Source: Pelobates cultripes (taxonomy: Eukaryota > Chordata > Amphibia > Anura > Pelobatidae). From it: a stretch of 64,000 nt of DNA. Below the pieces are notes generated by a model. That model was not told the origin of the DNA. It was given only the letters and a program-made list of their open reading frames with translations, and made no database searches. Where the stretch lies: NCBI GenBank assembly GCA_933207985.1, contig OW240912.1:236042244-236106243 (forward strand), given 5' to 3'. A program made the translations under genes and the position numbers. Below are positions 34,994 to 45,436 of this stretch, in pieces (position 1 is the stretch's first letter; every line of letters begins with the position of its first letter).

Positions 34994-35158
34994 TACCTGT
35001 CTTGTAGCGTGGGCTGGCAGCACAGCGCGCAGCGCGGTACAGGAACTTCAATTTCAGGTTCCGGTTTCTGGCGGGACTGAACGGAAACCGGAACCTGAAA
35101 TTGAAGTTCCTGTACCGCGGTGCGAGCTGTTAAGCCGGCCCACGCTACAAGACAGGTA
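34994..35158. repeat. Hairpin with 74-nt arms
   Basis: Arms 34994-35067 and 35085-35158 pair, with about 17 nt between. The outer part TACCTGTCTTGTAGCGTGGG C and the inner part GGTACAGGAACTTCAATTTC AGGTTCCGGTTT are perfect; about nine mismatches lie in the middle. The outer TGTAGCGTGG also begins the stem of the hAT hairpin at 57907. Confidence 0.93.
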
Positions 35159-35162
35159 TGTA

Positions 35163-35995
35163 ATTATGGGACACTATGGGACAAGGGAAGGGGAGTGGGG
35201 GGACACTATGGGACAAGGGAAGGGGAGCAGGGGGACACTATGGGACAAGGGAAGGGGAGGGGGGACACTATGGGACAAGGGGAGGTGAGGGGGGGACACC
35301 ATGGTACAAAAGGAGGGGAGGGGGGGGACACTATGGGGGGAAGGAGGGGAAACCATGGGACAAGGGGAGGGAGTGACACCGTAGACCAGGGAGGGGAAGG
35401 GGACACTATGGGACAAGGGAAGGAGGGATGGGACACCATGGGAGAAGGGGAGGATGGGGGGGACACTATAGGAGAAGGGAAGGGGACACTCATGGGAGGA
35501 GGGGAGGGAAGGACTACCCATGGGACAAGGTGAGGGGGGGGACACCATGGGAGGGAAAGTGAATCTATGGACAAGGGGAGGGGGGAGAACACTCATGAGA
35601 AGGGAGAGAACACCATGGAGGGGGGGGGAGAACACTATGGGAGGGGGGAGAACACTATGGAAAGGGGGGAGAACACTATGAAAGGGGGGATGAATACTAT
35701 GGGAGGGAGAGAGAACACTATGGGAGGGGGAGAACACTATGGGAAGGGGGGAGAACACTATGGGATGAGGGGAGGGGAGAGCACTATTGGATGAGAACAC
35801 TATTGGACAAGGGGAGGAGGGGAGAACACTATTGGACAAGGGGATGGGGGGTTAAAGAACACTATGGGACAGGGGAGGAGGGGTTACAAATCACTATGGG
35901 ACAGAGGAAGGGGGGGTTAAAGATCATTATGGGACAGGAGAGGGGAGTAGGTGGTAAGGAAGACTATGGGACAGGGGAGAAAAAAAAATTTTGGT
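35163..35995. repeat. G-rich minisatellite, 20-26 bp variable unit
   Basis: More than 30 units of the type GGGACACTATGGGACAAGGG/AGGGG, changing to GAGAACACTATGG(G)AGGGG and then to units with GGGTTAAAGA. Frames on both strands (up to 221 codons, Pro/Ser/His-rich on the minus strand) are translations of the repeat. Confidence 0.97.
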
Positions 35996-36489
35996 GTGGT
36001 GCATCTTATGGAGTGAAAAATACGGTATGTATATTAATATTAAAATACACTTAGACAGTGTATGTGTATTTATGTGTATGTATGTGTATTTATATATTTA
36101 GATCATATAAATAAAAAATATATATGATCTAAGTATATAAAATTTATTTTTAAACTGTTTTAAACTTCTTTTTATTTTTTTACAGGCAGCAGGGGGAGTG
36201 CATGTCATTACAGGAACTCCCCCTGCTGGCACTGCTGTGGACGGCTATGCCGTTCATGTGATCACTCTCAAGGACCCTCGCGATCACATGGCCCAGGGGG
36301 GCTGCAATGGAAGCAGGGGGACTACCTGGGATGCCAGGTGAGTCCCCACACCGCGAGCGCCGGCGTGGGATCGCCGGAGACCGGGTAAGAACAAAGGACG
36401 GCGGGGACGTGCAATGCCACCCCCCCCCCGGCGTTTAGAGCCGGGTCCCCAAGGACGGCATAGCATGCCTACCGTCCTAAAGGGATTAA

Positions 36490-36899
36490 ACACAAATGTT
36501 GACCAAGAAAAGCTTCTGGCATCACCTACAAGTTGTCAGTGATTTTATTGCATAACATTTTACAGATAAGCTTGGAAAAAAGTCCATAGTTTCATTAGTT
36601 TAGACTGAAATCCTAAATCCTAAATCATATATCAAAGCAGATTTATCTATAGCACAAAGCATTAAGTAACGAGAAGGCCAGACACATGATCTAAAAGTTA
36701 AAATTATTTTCCATGTAAGTAAAGTGCATATGTCATTAAAATAAACAATTCACACAGCAGAAATTAAACTCAAAAGTTACACAGATATGGAATAATTCAG
36801 AAGATAAGTAACTTAAAATGGAAATGACTGAAATACAGATGTAATTAAAATTATTCAACATTAGTTCAACACAATAAATGCTTCAAGTGGTTTCTCCAA
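36490..36899. other. No gene seen (copy 1)
   Basis: AT-rich DNA between the TTAACCCC element and the Tc1 remnant, repeated at 48987-49396. Nothing was recognised. Confidence 0.5.
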
Positions 36900-37134
36900 A
36901 TTCAACTGAAAATGCAACTTATAATGACTTCTCCAGTCTCAAAAGTATGCAACCCCCTGAAAAGCATCCCTCACAACAGCACACATATGCAAAACAGGTG
37001 TTGTCTCAAGCACAAATCATGAAACTAATCAAGGGCTTCATTAGTTGCACCAGGTGTGCTTGAGCTAGAACACTTGAAATACCTGAACTGGCTAGGGGTT
37101 TGTTGAGTTTCACGTTTGACTGCATGTTACAAAT

Positions 37135-37960
37135 ATGGTCAAAGAATGGTCCGTAAAGTTAAGAGAAGAGATCATTGCCCTTTAAAAACAAGGAACAGGA
37201 CATGAAAAGATAGCAAAGGCACTGAATGTTTCAAGAGACACTGTTGGAAGCATAGATCGCAAGTTCAAAGTTGAAGTGGACGGGGCAGAAAAAGGAAGAT
37301 ATCAATTGCTGTAACCAGATTTCTGAGGAGGCAGGTTGTGAAAAACCCTTGGTGACTGCAAAAGACCTTCAGCAAGACTTGGTGGCAACAGGCACTGAGG
37401 TTTTAGTGAGCACAGTAAGACGCATGCTAAATGCAGAAGGTTTACATGCCAGAACTCAAAAATGTGCACAACTACTGACCAAAAAGCACAAGAAAAGTCA
37501 GCTCCAACATGCTAAAAATTATATAAATAAGACACAGATTCTCTTCTGTGAAGCAATGAAACAAAACATGAACTTTTTTGGCCCAATGGATCGACGACAT
37601 GTCTGGAGGAAGAAGAATGAAGCATACACTGAAAAGAACACTCTTCCTACAGTTAAGCATTGAGGTGGCTCAGTGATGCTTTGGGGCTGCTTTGCATCCT
37701 CTGGCACTGGAAACCTGTAGCGTGTGGAAGGCAAGCTGGATTAATTGAATTATCAGGAAATCCTAGGAGAAAACGTTATGACATCTGTGAGTTAGCTGAA
37801 GTTAGGGCGTCATTTTACTTTCCAACATGACAAAGATCCGAAGCATACCTCAAATTCCACCAAGGCTTGGTTGCAGAAGAAGTCTTGGAAAATTCTACAG
37901 TGGCTATCACTTGGACCCTTTCGAAAATCATTTGAAGAAGCCAGGCAGAACAAAATGTAT
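37135..37960 (+). pseudogene. Tc1-like transposase remnant, copy 1
   Basis: It starts MVKEWSVKLREEIIAL, then a stop, then KALNVSRDTVGSI (the helix-turn-helix region). A frameshift leads to the frame 37271-37663 with LVTAKDLQQDLV, VSTVRRMLNAEGLH and KKHKKSQLQHAKNYINKTQ. Then follow RRKNEAY-type residues (WRKKNEAYTEKNTLPTVKH), GGSVMLWGCFASSGTG, and after more stops FQHDKDPKHTS, the second catalytic Asp region. Family members are about 340 residues and cut at TA. At least five breaks make it dead. The leader from 36900 probably holds the left end; inverted ends were not resolved. It has an almost identical twin at 49632. Confidence 0.88.
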
Positions 37961-38063
37961 TAATTTCTCACACTTTTTAAAAAAGATTTTATTCATTTTA
38001 AATTGTATTATATATATATATAATAAAATTTTAAGCTTATATTTATTATCTTTACTTTAAGAG

Positions 38064-39360
38064 TGTGCGTGACGTAGTTGTAGTAAAAGGGTTAAAGTTC
38101 ACTATTTGTCAGCACTAGACCGGAAATAATGACAAAATCCCCTTTAACACCACTCACACTTAAATATAATGATATAACTATTACTATTTTAATGTTGCCA
38201 CCACCAAGACAATTTATAAATGGGGTGCCTTGGTCCCCTAAGGTAAATCAATTATAAAAACCCAAGAAATACAACTTCGCACAATATCTTAGCAATGCTA
38301 TGCAAAATACTAATTAGTCTCTTTGGGTAACATGATTCTTAACCAGACAAAGGCAGAACTTAATAAAGGAATATTTATTATGAGCAAAAAAATAGTACAA
38401 ACAATAGATGAAAAAACAAATTCTTTACACCAACAACAGATAAAAACAAAAGGGATAAAATAACAGAAGTCATAAACAAAAGGTTTTCAAAGTAAAACTT
38501 CTGGCCATGGGGTCTCTGGCAAGGAAGATGGTGACTTACTCAAAATTGGATTTTGGCCCCAAACAAGTACACAGACATTTCAATATCATTGGATATATAC
38601 CATGTGGATTACTACATGTGGTCTTGAGGTGGAGTTAAGGAATATATATAGAGATAATGAGTGACCACCCCCTTGTGTTCCAGACCAACATCAATCCAAA
38701 TGGAAACATTTGGTTCTTTCTTCTCTTATGTACCCACCACAGAAATAATAATTGCATCTACGAATTTGTTATTATTTTCCCATTCTATGCATATGTCGCA
38801 CACCTTACTTGCATCCCAATATGGCCGACATCACAATTCCTTCCCCTATGGTTAAGTTATGCCAATCATGTTTGGGCTTGTTTAGAAGATGGCGCTTGTC
38901 ACATTCCAAATATAACAAAAATGAGGCTTAATTATTATTCCGTGGGTAAATATTAATGTTTTTCCTTTTGGATATGATACTGGAACAAGGCTAATGGCCA
39001 TTAACATATTAAAGAAATCCACTCATCAATTAAAAGATAGAGGCCATATGGATGAGGAGACATTCAGGCTACGTCTGTGTGACTTCTCACTCCCTACAGA
39101 GCCTTTGATTAATTCATAGGCTCCAACCTTTTTACATTCCTATGCAATTTCCATTACCCCTTCTGTCATCTGACTTCGGTAGGGGGTCCTAGCTTCAAAA
39201 AGAATTAAGGCTAAAAAAAATCACCATCTGACCATATTAACCCCTTTTGACATTGCCAATACCATCTCTACTAGGCAGGCAGAACATTAATGCACTACAC
39301 AAATTACATTAAAGGACAATATTCCATAGTGTAATAATGAATTATGCCCCTTGCCGTGAC
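38064..39360. repeat. Unnamed interspersed repeat, copy B
   Basis: Homologous to 4176-5360 in the same order with indels. It starts GTGTGCGTGACGTAGTTG directly after the Tc1 remnant. The 99-codon frame at 38657-38956 is also partly open in copy A (4761-5036), but no domain is recognised. Confidence 0.65.
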
Positions 39361-39824
39361 ACACACTGCCACTGGAACACTGTAGCATGGGAAATGAAGG
39401 AGCAGATGAAAGGAGCTGTATGGTCACAGAGGGGGATGACTGTGGAAAATACTCATATTGCAGTGTTTTAGTGGCAAAAGTGAAAACACAGTGTTTGACA
39501 GCTCTAACCCAGCCCAATATATCTGTGCACTTTCTGCCCCTGCAGTCTATTATAAGCCACCCCTGGTCTATGCTTTGAGTCCCTTTATCGCTCTCTCCCC
39601 TGTTGACTGCTCTCCACTGAAGTCTCATTCAGACAGGAACTAAAAGTAGTGCTCCCTGGGCAGGACTTTCGTCTGAAACTCTGCATATAGAAATTGAACT
39701 AAACTGCTTGGTTGTGACTTCATACAGTAGTAGTAAAATATTTCCTTTAGCACTGCAGTTCTTGCTGGCTACATTTCCCATGAGACTCAGCCAACCATTG
39801 AGTATCTAGAGAAATATAATGTAC
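39361..39824. other. No gene seen (copy 1)
   Basis: Frames up to 113 codons occur on both strands and are kept in the twin only because the blocks are nearly identical. No domain was recognised. Confidence 0.45.
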
Positions 39825-40410
39825 TTAAAGGGATTCTCCAGTGCCAGGAAAACATATTAGTTTTCCTGGCACTGCAGGACCCTCTAGTGCCCTTCTCCCT
39901 CCCACCCCCCATCGCAAGTTGCTGAAGGGGTTAAAACCCCTTCAGTGACTTACCGGAGTCCAGCGCCAATGTCCCTTGGTGCTGGGTCATGCTCTGCCTT
40001 CGCTCCTCCCCCGCCAATGTCAGCCGGCGGGGGAGGCCTAATACGCATGCACGGCCGTCTGCGGGGGAGACCTAATGGCCACGCACCCACATTAGACGGC
40101 AAGGGCCACGCACCCGCATTAGACCTCCCCATAGGAAAGCATTGTACAATGCTTTCCTATGTGGATTTCAGCGATGCATGAGGACATCCAGCATCGTTTT
40201 ACATTTTTTTTCGTGTTCTATGAACACAGAAGTCTCCTCTAGTGTCTGTCTAGTAGACAGCCACTAGAGGAGGACTTAACCCTGCAATGTAAATATTGCA
40301 GTTTATAAAAACTGCAATAATTACACTTGCACGGTTAAGGGTGGTGTGCGTTGGCACCCAGACCACTCCAATGGACAGTAGTGGTCTGGGTGCCTGGAAT
40401 ATTCCTTTAA
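39825..40410. mobile_element. TTAA-flanked hairpin-rich MITE, copy 1
   Basis: TTAA at 39825-39828 and 40407-40410. The left end has the stem TGCCAGGAAAAC/GTTTTCCTGGCA; the right end has CACCCAGACCACT/AGTGGTCTGGGTG. Inner stems include AGGAAAGCATTGTACAATGC TTTCCT and TCCTCTAGTG/CACTAGAGGA. Related to 14808-15265, with the end modules in opposite order. Twin at 52322-52907. Confidence 0.85.
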
Positions 40411-41771
40411 TCTGAAGTATTACGGGTAAGACCTATGGGTCATAAAACATATAAATAATTTTTTGTAAATCATATTATATATATATATACATATACTCAC
40501 ACACACACACAAACAAATTGGCCACCAGGTAACACTGTAAGTAATAACAATTGATATATTATTGATAGAATAGAGTATTGGTATTAGCACATTAAGTGAG
40601 CAAAGTCCAACTTTGGGGAAGGATCAAATTCCAGGTGTGAAGCCTAGTGCCCTACCATCTAAAAACATCAGCAGCTACCACTACTCACGGTTATTTAGTA
40701 AATTATGAATTCAAAGTAAATTTACAATTTGAGGCCAAAGTAACCAAACTGAGAGCGTGGAGATTTTTTCCAGTTTGGCTTTTTTTGGCCTTGGAAATTC
40801 ACCTTTAATTCTCACTTTCTGTGTATGTTGTTTGTAAAAATGATGTAGGTCAGTATCATCCATATTTCTTTTATTTGTTCATTACCTTTATGTTATTAAA
40901 ATCAGATTATAAAATAGATTTAAAAAATAAATAATCTGAAACAAACATATGTTAAAACTTACTGTATTCAGATAACTTCGGTTATGTTGAAACCTGATTT
41001 TTAGCTGTATGTTCTATTCAAGATAAAGTGCAAGAGAGTGGGAGGGATAAAGCTGTTTCCCCCTTTTAAACAGAACTAAAGCCAGCAGAGAGTGGAATTC
41101 ATTTGAACTCCTACATCCCATGAAGAAACGCATTTAATTAATACTTAAATACTGTATCCTTATGTACTTAGAAACCATTAGCCTGCAAGGCATTTTCAAT
41201 AACTGTAAAGTTTACTTAAGCACAGATATGGATGAAACACTTCATGGGAATTGCAGACTCCTGTACTATTATGTATGTCTAACATGAACACAAACTAAAT
41301 GTAAAAAAGGAACTTATCACTTAGCAAGCAGCATAGAAATAACTAGTACAATTAAAGGGACATCCATTCCTCAAAACATAAAAAATGAAATAATCACTAT
41401 TTAGCACATATATCGCCATAAAAACATGCATACATTTAACTATGCATTTTTCATTGGTGGTATAACTAAATAAATTGCAAAAGCTGCAGATCTTTAGTCT
41501 GAAGCCTTTGTAAGCCCTCGCCTTCTTCCCCTGGCAAAGACTGCCTGTAGCTGTCCAATCACAGACTTTTCAATGCAGCTCAACGAGAAGAACCTCTGTT
41601 TGCCTCTTGAATTTATCTCCACTGAGCTAAGCAACCAGGTTAAGTAATAAAAGTGCCACTTTGTATTGTAATCTGCACTTTTTATAAAAGTTACCGATCA
41701 TATCACCATGTAAATTTTTGACTACAGAACTTTGTATTTTAGTGCTTTTTGATTGTTTTTACTTGGGTTTA

Positions 41772-41821
<50 letters not shown>

Positions 41822-42059
41822 CACAACCTGTATATTATCTGTTTCTACTTCTCCAGTCTTTTTAGGGGTTTAGAGAGAATCCCCTTTTTCAGGCGTGCTA
41901 CCTTCTGTGTTGTTTTAGTTGTGTGCCTTTCAAAGATTTCCTCTAATCCCATTGAGTGAATATACATAGAAGCACAACAAACAGGCTGCTGTATTAAAAT
42001 GTATTTATTGAAACAGTATAAAATAAGGATACACCCAGCACCCCTCCCCAATGGGCTTA
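40411..42059. other. No gene; TA microsatellite and small palindromic patch (copy 1)
   Basis: 40697-40825 (AAACTGAGAGCGTGGAG to CCTTGGAAATTCACCTTTAA) may be a decayed relative of the 6661 MITE. A TA run lies at 41778-41818. The rest is AT-rich without recognised coding. Confidence 0.5.
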
Positions 42060-43265
42060 GCTAGAACAGCACAGCATAACACCTTATGAGATCTGCAACC
42101 TCATCTGGCTCCCTAAGCATTTACGGTCAGCCATCTCCTCACTTCCCCCCTCTATTGCCTCGACACTCCAGATTTGGGACAAAAACAGGCAGAGGCTGTC
42201 CAACAATGCCCCTCGGTCACTGGCGACCCCAATAGCAGCACTACTGTACTGGGTCCCAACCTTCAATGCAAAACCCTGGTTAGAACAGAGAGTAACTCAC
42301 TTACTTGTACAAGTTAATGGAGTTACTGGATTACCCAATCCTGACATCTAAAAACAACCTTCCCCGATCCTCGCACTACTCCTTCTTACAACTAAAATCC
42401 GTCCTATCTAGACAACTTAGGCCAGGAACTAGACACGTACTCTCAACTGCTACAATTACAAAATGGGAACAATTGTGTATAAATGAGAAGATGCCTCCTT
42501 TATGTAAACCGATCTTCATGTGTTACAAACTCATCTCAGACCACATAACATTCCCAGAATCTAATCCCGCCACACAATGACACACTGATTTACATTACGC
42601 CCCCTCTCCCAGAAACAATGGGAAAAATGTTTTAAACTTAACCACAAACTGATAAAATCAGCTGCTCTAAAGGAACAACATTATAAAACGCTGTAACGTT
42701 GGTACATGGTACCCAGCAGGCTGCATAAGATACTCCCCTAAACATCCACCACATGATGGCACTGTGACACTGAGGAGGGCTTTCACCTACATGTGTGGTG
42801 GACGTGTGCAGGCCTCACAAACTTCTGGAAAGCGGTTTATCGCCTTATTACTAAAAATGTGGAGCTCCCTATAGCTTTTTTGCCAAGGACCTATCTCCTC
42901 TTTGACTTACCTAATTCCCTGCTGCACCACATAGTAAAACTGATTATGCATATAGTGCTCACGGCCCAACGCTGTATTGCTAGGGACTGGAAATCTAAAA
43001 CTGATTGAAAGCCTCCAACTAGAACTTCATAAGCAAGGCTCTTATGAGCTTCAATTCCCCCATCTTTTCCTCCAAACAAAAATCATCTCAAATACATGGT
43101 CGACAGGGGACACATGGAGATCGGATGCCAAGGTCTGAAGACATGTAATCTCAAACAATATGTTATGTCTGTTAGTTATAGGATACCCTGGGAATTGGCG
43201 ACATGCCTTTGGGCCGTCATCAAATACTCTATGGAAACTTACCTATGTTTAAGCATCTTGATGTA
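42060..43265 (+). pseudogene. L1/Tx1-type LINE ORF2 C-terminal remnant, copy 1
   Basis: Decayed frames resemble the part of LINE ORF2 behind the reverse transcriptase: RHVLSTATITKWEQLCINEK (about 42440), CTFTYMWWTCAGLTNFWKAV (about 42780-42840, the cysteine/histidine-type region) and LTAQRCIARDWKSKTD (about 42955-43005). Frame breaks lie at 42580-42790 and stops follow 43008. Only the C-terminal tail is left, as expected from 5' truncation. There is no link in sequence to the ORF1 at 17 kb. Twin at 54576-55781. Confidence 0.65.
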
Positions 43266-43540
43266 CGTTCTTTTGTATGTGACAGTGTGATCCTGTAATG
43301 ACAACAAAAACCAAAACAAAGGAGGTGTGGCTACCAAAATACCCAAAAGTGTTAAGGAACAATATATAAAATACAACCTCTTAATAGAGATCAATAAGAG
43401 TGTGACAAACTCCCCTTCTTACAAGAGTTTGCCACGAGCTCCTGGAGGAGCCTGCTTGCCAGCCTCTTGCCCACAGACTATGGACGCTGTGAAATATAAT
43501 GTTAAAGTCTCAGATCGTGCAATTGGGATTACCGAACAAC

Positions 43541-44149
43541 TGTCACGGTTCTCACCTGGTAGACAGACGGCAAGACGTGGTCGCTCTTGGAGTTCCCAAC
43601 AGGGGACTTGAACCGGGGATCTTCTCAGTCCTGGTCCTGCTTTCTACCTCTGAGCCACAGCAGCTATTTACAGTGAAGACTGATTCCAATCCTGTTCATC
43701 CTGACATGGCTACTACTCTGGGGGCTGCACCTAGACTTGGCTGTGTTTCACCTGACTCTGATCAGTCATCAGCAGGGTATATAAACCCAGCCTCGCCCTG
43801 TGCTCAGTGTCAAGTCCTTGATCCTGTTTGTTCCAGTGTTCCTGTTTCATCGCTTCACATTATTGACCCCGGCTTCCTGACTCGTTTATTCTGATTTCTG
43901 GCACCCCTTGACTTCGGCTACTCCTCGTTGTTCCTGTCCTCTGGCATCCTTTGACCTCGGCTATCCCTCGACCATCCTGCTGGTTCAGTCCTTGCCTGTC
44001 CTGAATATTGGTACTGCATCCTGCACAGCCCCCGTGCACAGACCCACAGGCCAGGTGAATTCTTACCTGACCACCTCGGCCTGTGGCTATCTGCAAGGGT
44101 GAGCATCATATCTGCGCTACAGACTCCCAACTCAGGTAAGACCCTGACA
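43541..44149 (+). repeat. 5' LTR of the gag-only element
   Basis: 609 bp; differs from the 3' LTR at nine positions by hand count (about 1.5%). GGTATATAAACC at about 43777-43788 is a likely TATA box. Downstream are four degenerate repeats of a CTTGACTTCGGCT/TTTGACCTCGGCT type (43900-43985). Confidence 0.93.
43776..43790 (+). promoter_or_regulatory. Probable LTR TATA box
   Basis: GGTATATAAACCCAG lies mid-LTR, in the position expected of the U3 promoter. The same motif is in the 3' LTR at about 45601-45615. Confidence 0.6.
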
Positions 44150-44164
44150 TAAGACTTGACCATT

Positions 44165-45436
44165 ATGGAGTCCGCAGAGATGTGCTCACCCTCGACCCAG
44201 CGTGTGTCCAGCCTGGCCCAGACTGTTTCGGAGCTGCAGCAAGAAATTTTATTCCTTAAAGGCGCAGTACATCCAGCCCCGGAACCAGCTTTTCCTGAAC
44301 CGTTTGTCATCATGCCCGACCGATTTGATGGTAGCCGCACATCCTTTCAGTCTTTCAAGATGGATTGTGAGGTGTTGTTTTCTTTAAAGCCTCGAACATA
44401 TGCCACAGAATTCATCAGGGTCAGAGCGGCTATCAACCTGTTGTCTGGACGCATCAAAGTTTGGGCTCACCAAATGTTGCAGACGAAGAGTCCTGTCCTG
44501 GTCAGCTGGGAATCCTTTAGTACTGCTATGGACTCACAATGTAAGACCACTGTGGCCAAGTCAGCTCCACGTACTAAAAAATCTCAGATTCTTCCTAACC
44601 AAGAAACCGAGTACCACCACTACGCCCCAGAGATGCCTCCTTATGTTCCAGCTCCCAGGAAAACTCCAGAGGTATCCGGTGTTCCACTTGACCCTGTGGA
44701 ACCTATGCAATTAGGACTCGTCCACTGCAAAGTGACACCTAAGGAAAAAGACCGAAGGAGAAGCTATGGCCTATGTTATTACTGTGGAGAAAAAGGGCAC
44801 TTCATCACGCTTTGTCCTGTTCGCCCTCCTAGACCTCCAGCTCTCCGACTTGGTACTAGTTTCCTTCGCCCTGTGTACACCGCATACCAGCCTAAAAAGC
44901 CAAATAGAAGCCGTTGTGCCTGCACATGCTTGGCTTCCGCGAGAAAACCTCCATCCCCTGCTCCAGAGCCTCCTGCATCTACTCCCGAAGTTGCTTCCTG
45001 TGATACCACCACTACTTCCTGCCCGCCCGAAGAGGTTTTACCTGTGGATTGTGCCGTTACTTCTAATGGCACTATAGTCCGTAAAGAAGACCTTGATATG
45101 TTCGAAAAAGCATTGTTAGCTGCGAACACTGCTCCTGCCAAAGTTTTGGAAGTGCTTGCCACCTGTACCCGGAACCTAAAAGACCTGGACAATTCTCCAG
45201 CCGTACCAGAAGCTGGTACTGCGGACTCCCAAGCTGTAAAGGGAATCCTTGCTGGGGAGTTTGACTATGGGGACTCACTGGATTCAGATAGTGACCCTGG
45301 AGAGGTGTACTATGCTGACAATGAACCCATTCACGCCCGGAGGTCGTTTTTAAAGGGGGGGGTACTGTCACGGTTCTCACCTGATAGACAGACGGCAAGA
45401 CGTGGTAGCTCTTGGAGTTCCCAACAGGGGACTTGA
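44165..45436 (+). CDS. Gag-like protein of a non-autonomous LTR element
   Basis: 423 codons from the first ATG (44165), uninterrupted, ending inside the 3' LTR. Residues 10-35 may form a short coiled coil. About residues 50-125 resemble the N-terminal capsid half of Ty3/gypsy Gag (MPDRFDGSRTSFQSF, LLSGRIKVWAHQML). The C-terminal capsid half seen in the 3444-3857 relative is missing, so this Gag has an internal deletion. A complete zinc knuckle CYYCGEKGHFITLC (CX2CX4HX4C) lies at about 200-215 and would bind element RNA. The remaining 200 residues are Pro/Ser/Thr-rich, then acidic (DYGDSLDSDSDPGE), with no protease motif. Whether particles could form without the second capsid domain is doubtful; it may co-assemble with a helper Gag. 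Confidence 0.8.
   Translation: MESAEMCSPSTQRVSSLAQTVSELQQEILFLKGAVHPAPEPAFPEPFVIMPDRFDGSRTSFQSFKMDCEVLFSLKPRTYATEFIRVRAAINLLSGRIKVWAHQMLQTKSPVLVSWESFSTAMDSQCKTTVAKSAPRTKKSQILPNQETEYHHYAPEMPPYVPAPRKTPEVSGVPLDPVEPMQLGLVHCKVTPKEKDRRRSYGLCYYCGEKGHFITLCPVRPPRPPALRLGTSFLRPVYTAYQPKKPNRSRCACTCLASARKPPSPAPEPPASTPEVASCDTTTTSCPPEEVLPVDCAVTSNGTIVRKEDLDMFEKALLAANTAPAKVLEVLATCTRNLKDLDNSPAVPEAGTADSQAVKGILAGEFDYGDSLDSDSDPGEVYYADNEPIHARRSFLKGGVLSRFSPDRQTARRGSSWSSQQGT
45352..45362 (+). other. Polypurine tract
   Basis: AAAGGGGGGGG ends 3 bp before the 3' LTR, the position where plus-strand cDNA synthesis is primed. Confidence 0.8.

Larger units (their letters stand above)
34902..36025. mobile_element. TA-flanked non-autonomous element with hairpin and minisatellite
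   Basis: Ends CCGTATTTTTCACTCCATAA GACGCAC and, inverted, GTGCATCTTATGGAGTG AAAAATACGG, differing at one base in 27. TA lies on both sides, so a TA target duplication is likely (Tc1/mariner-like habit; superfamily is inference). Near the left end lies a long hairpin; the rest is a G-rich minisatellite. It sits inside the 33385-36489 element. The twin copy is at 47390-48521. Confidence 0.85.
33385..36489. mobile_element. TTAACCCC-ended composite element (3.1 kb)
   Basis: Starts TTAACCCCTTAAGGAC and ends GTCCTAAAGGGATTAA, an imperfect inverted terminus with TTAA on both sides. It contains two big palindromes (33720-34170 and about 34186-34350), an AT-rich microsatellite region and a nested element at 34902-36025. 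The right 300 bp is GC-rich with short hairpins (GCAGGGGGAGT..ACTCCCCCTGC at about 36190-36230). No transposase frame. TTAA target use suggests piggyBac or Kolobok mobilisation. The right part is repeated at 47273-48986. Confidence 0.7.

Noticed and set aside
35174..35839. 221-codon minus-strand frame rich in Pro, Ser, His
   Set aside because: It is a translation of the G-rich minisatellite. Unit length changes shift the frame freely and the twin copy has a different set of frames.
39287..39628. 113-codon minus frame conserved in both blocks
   Set aside because: Conservation only reflects the near-identity of the blocks; no domain or independent homologue is visible.
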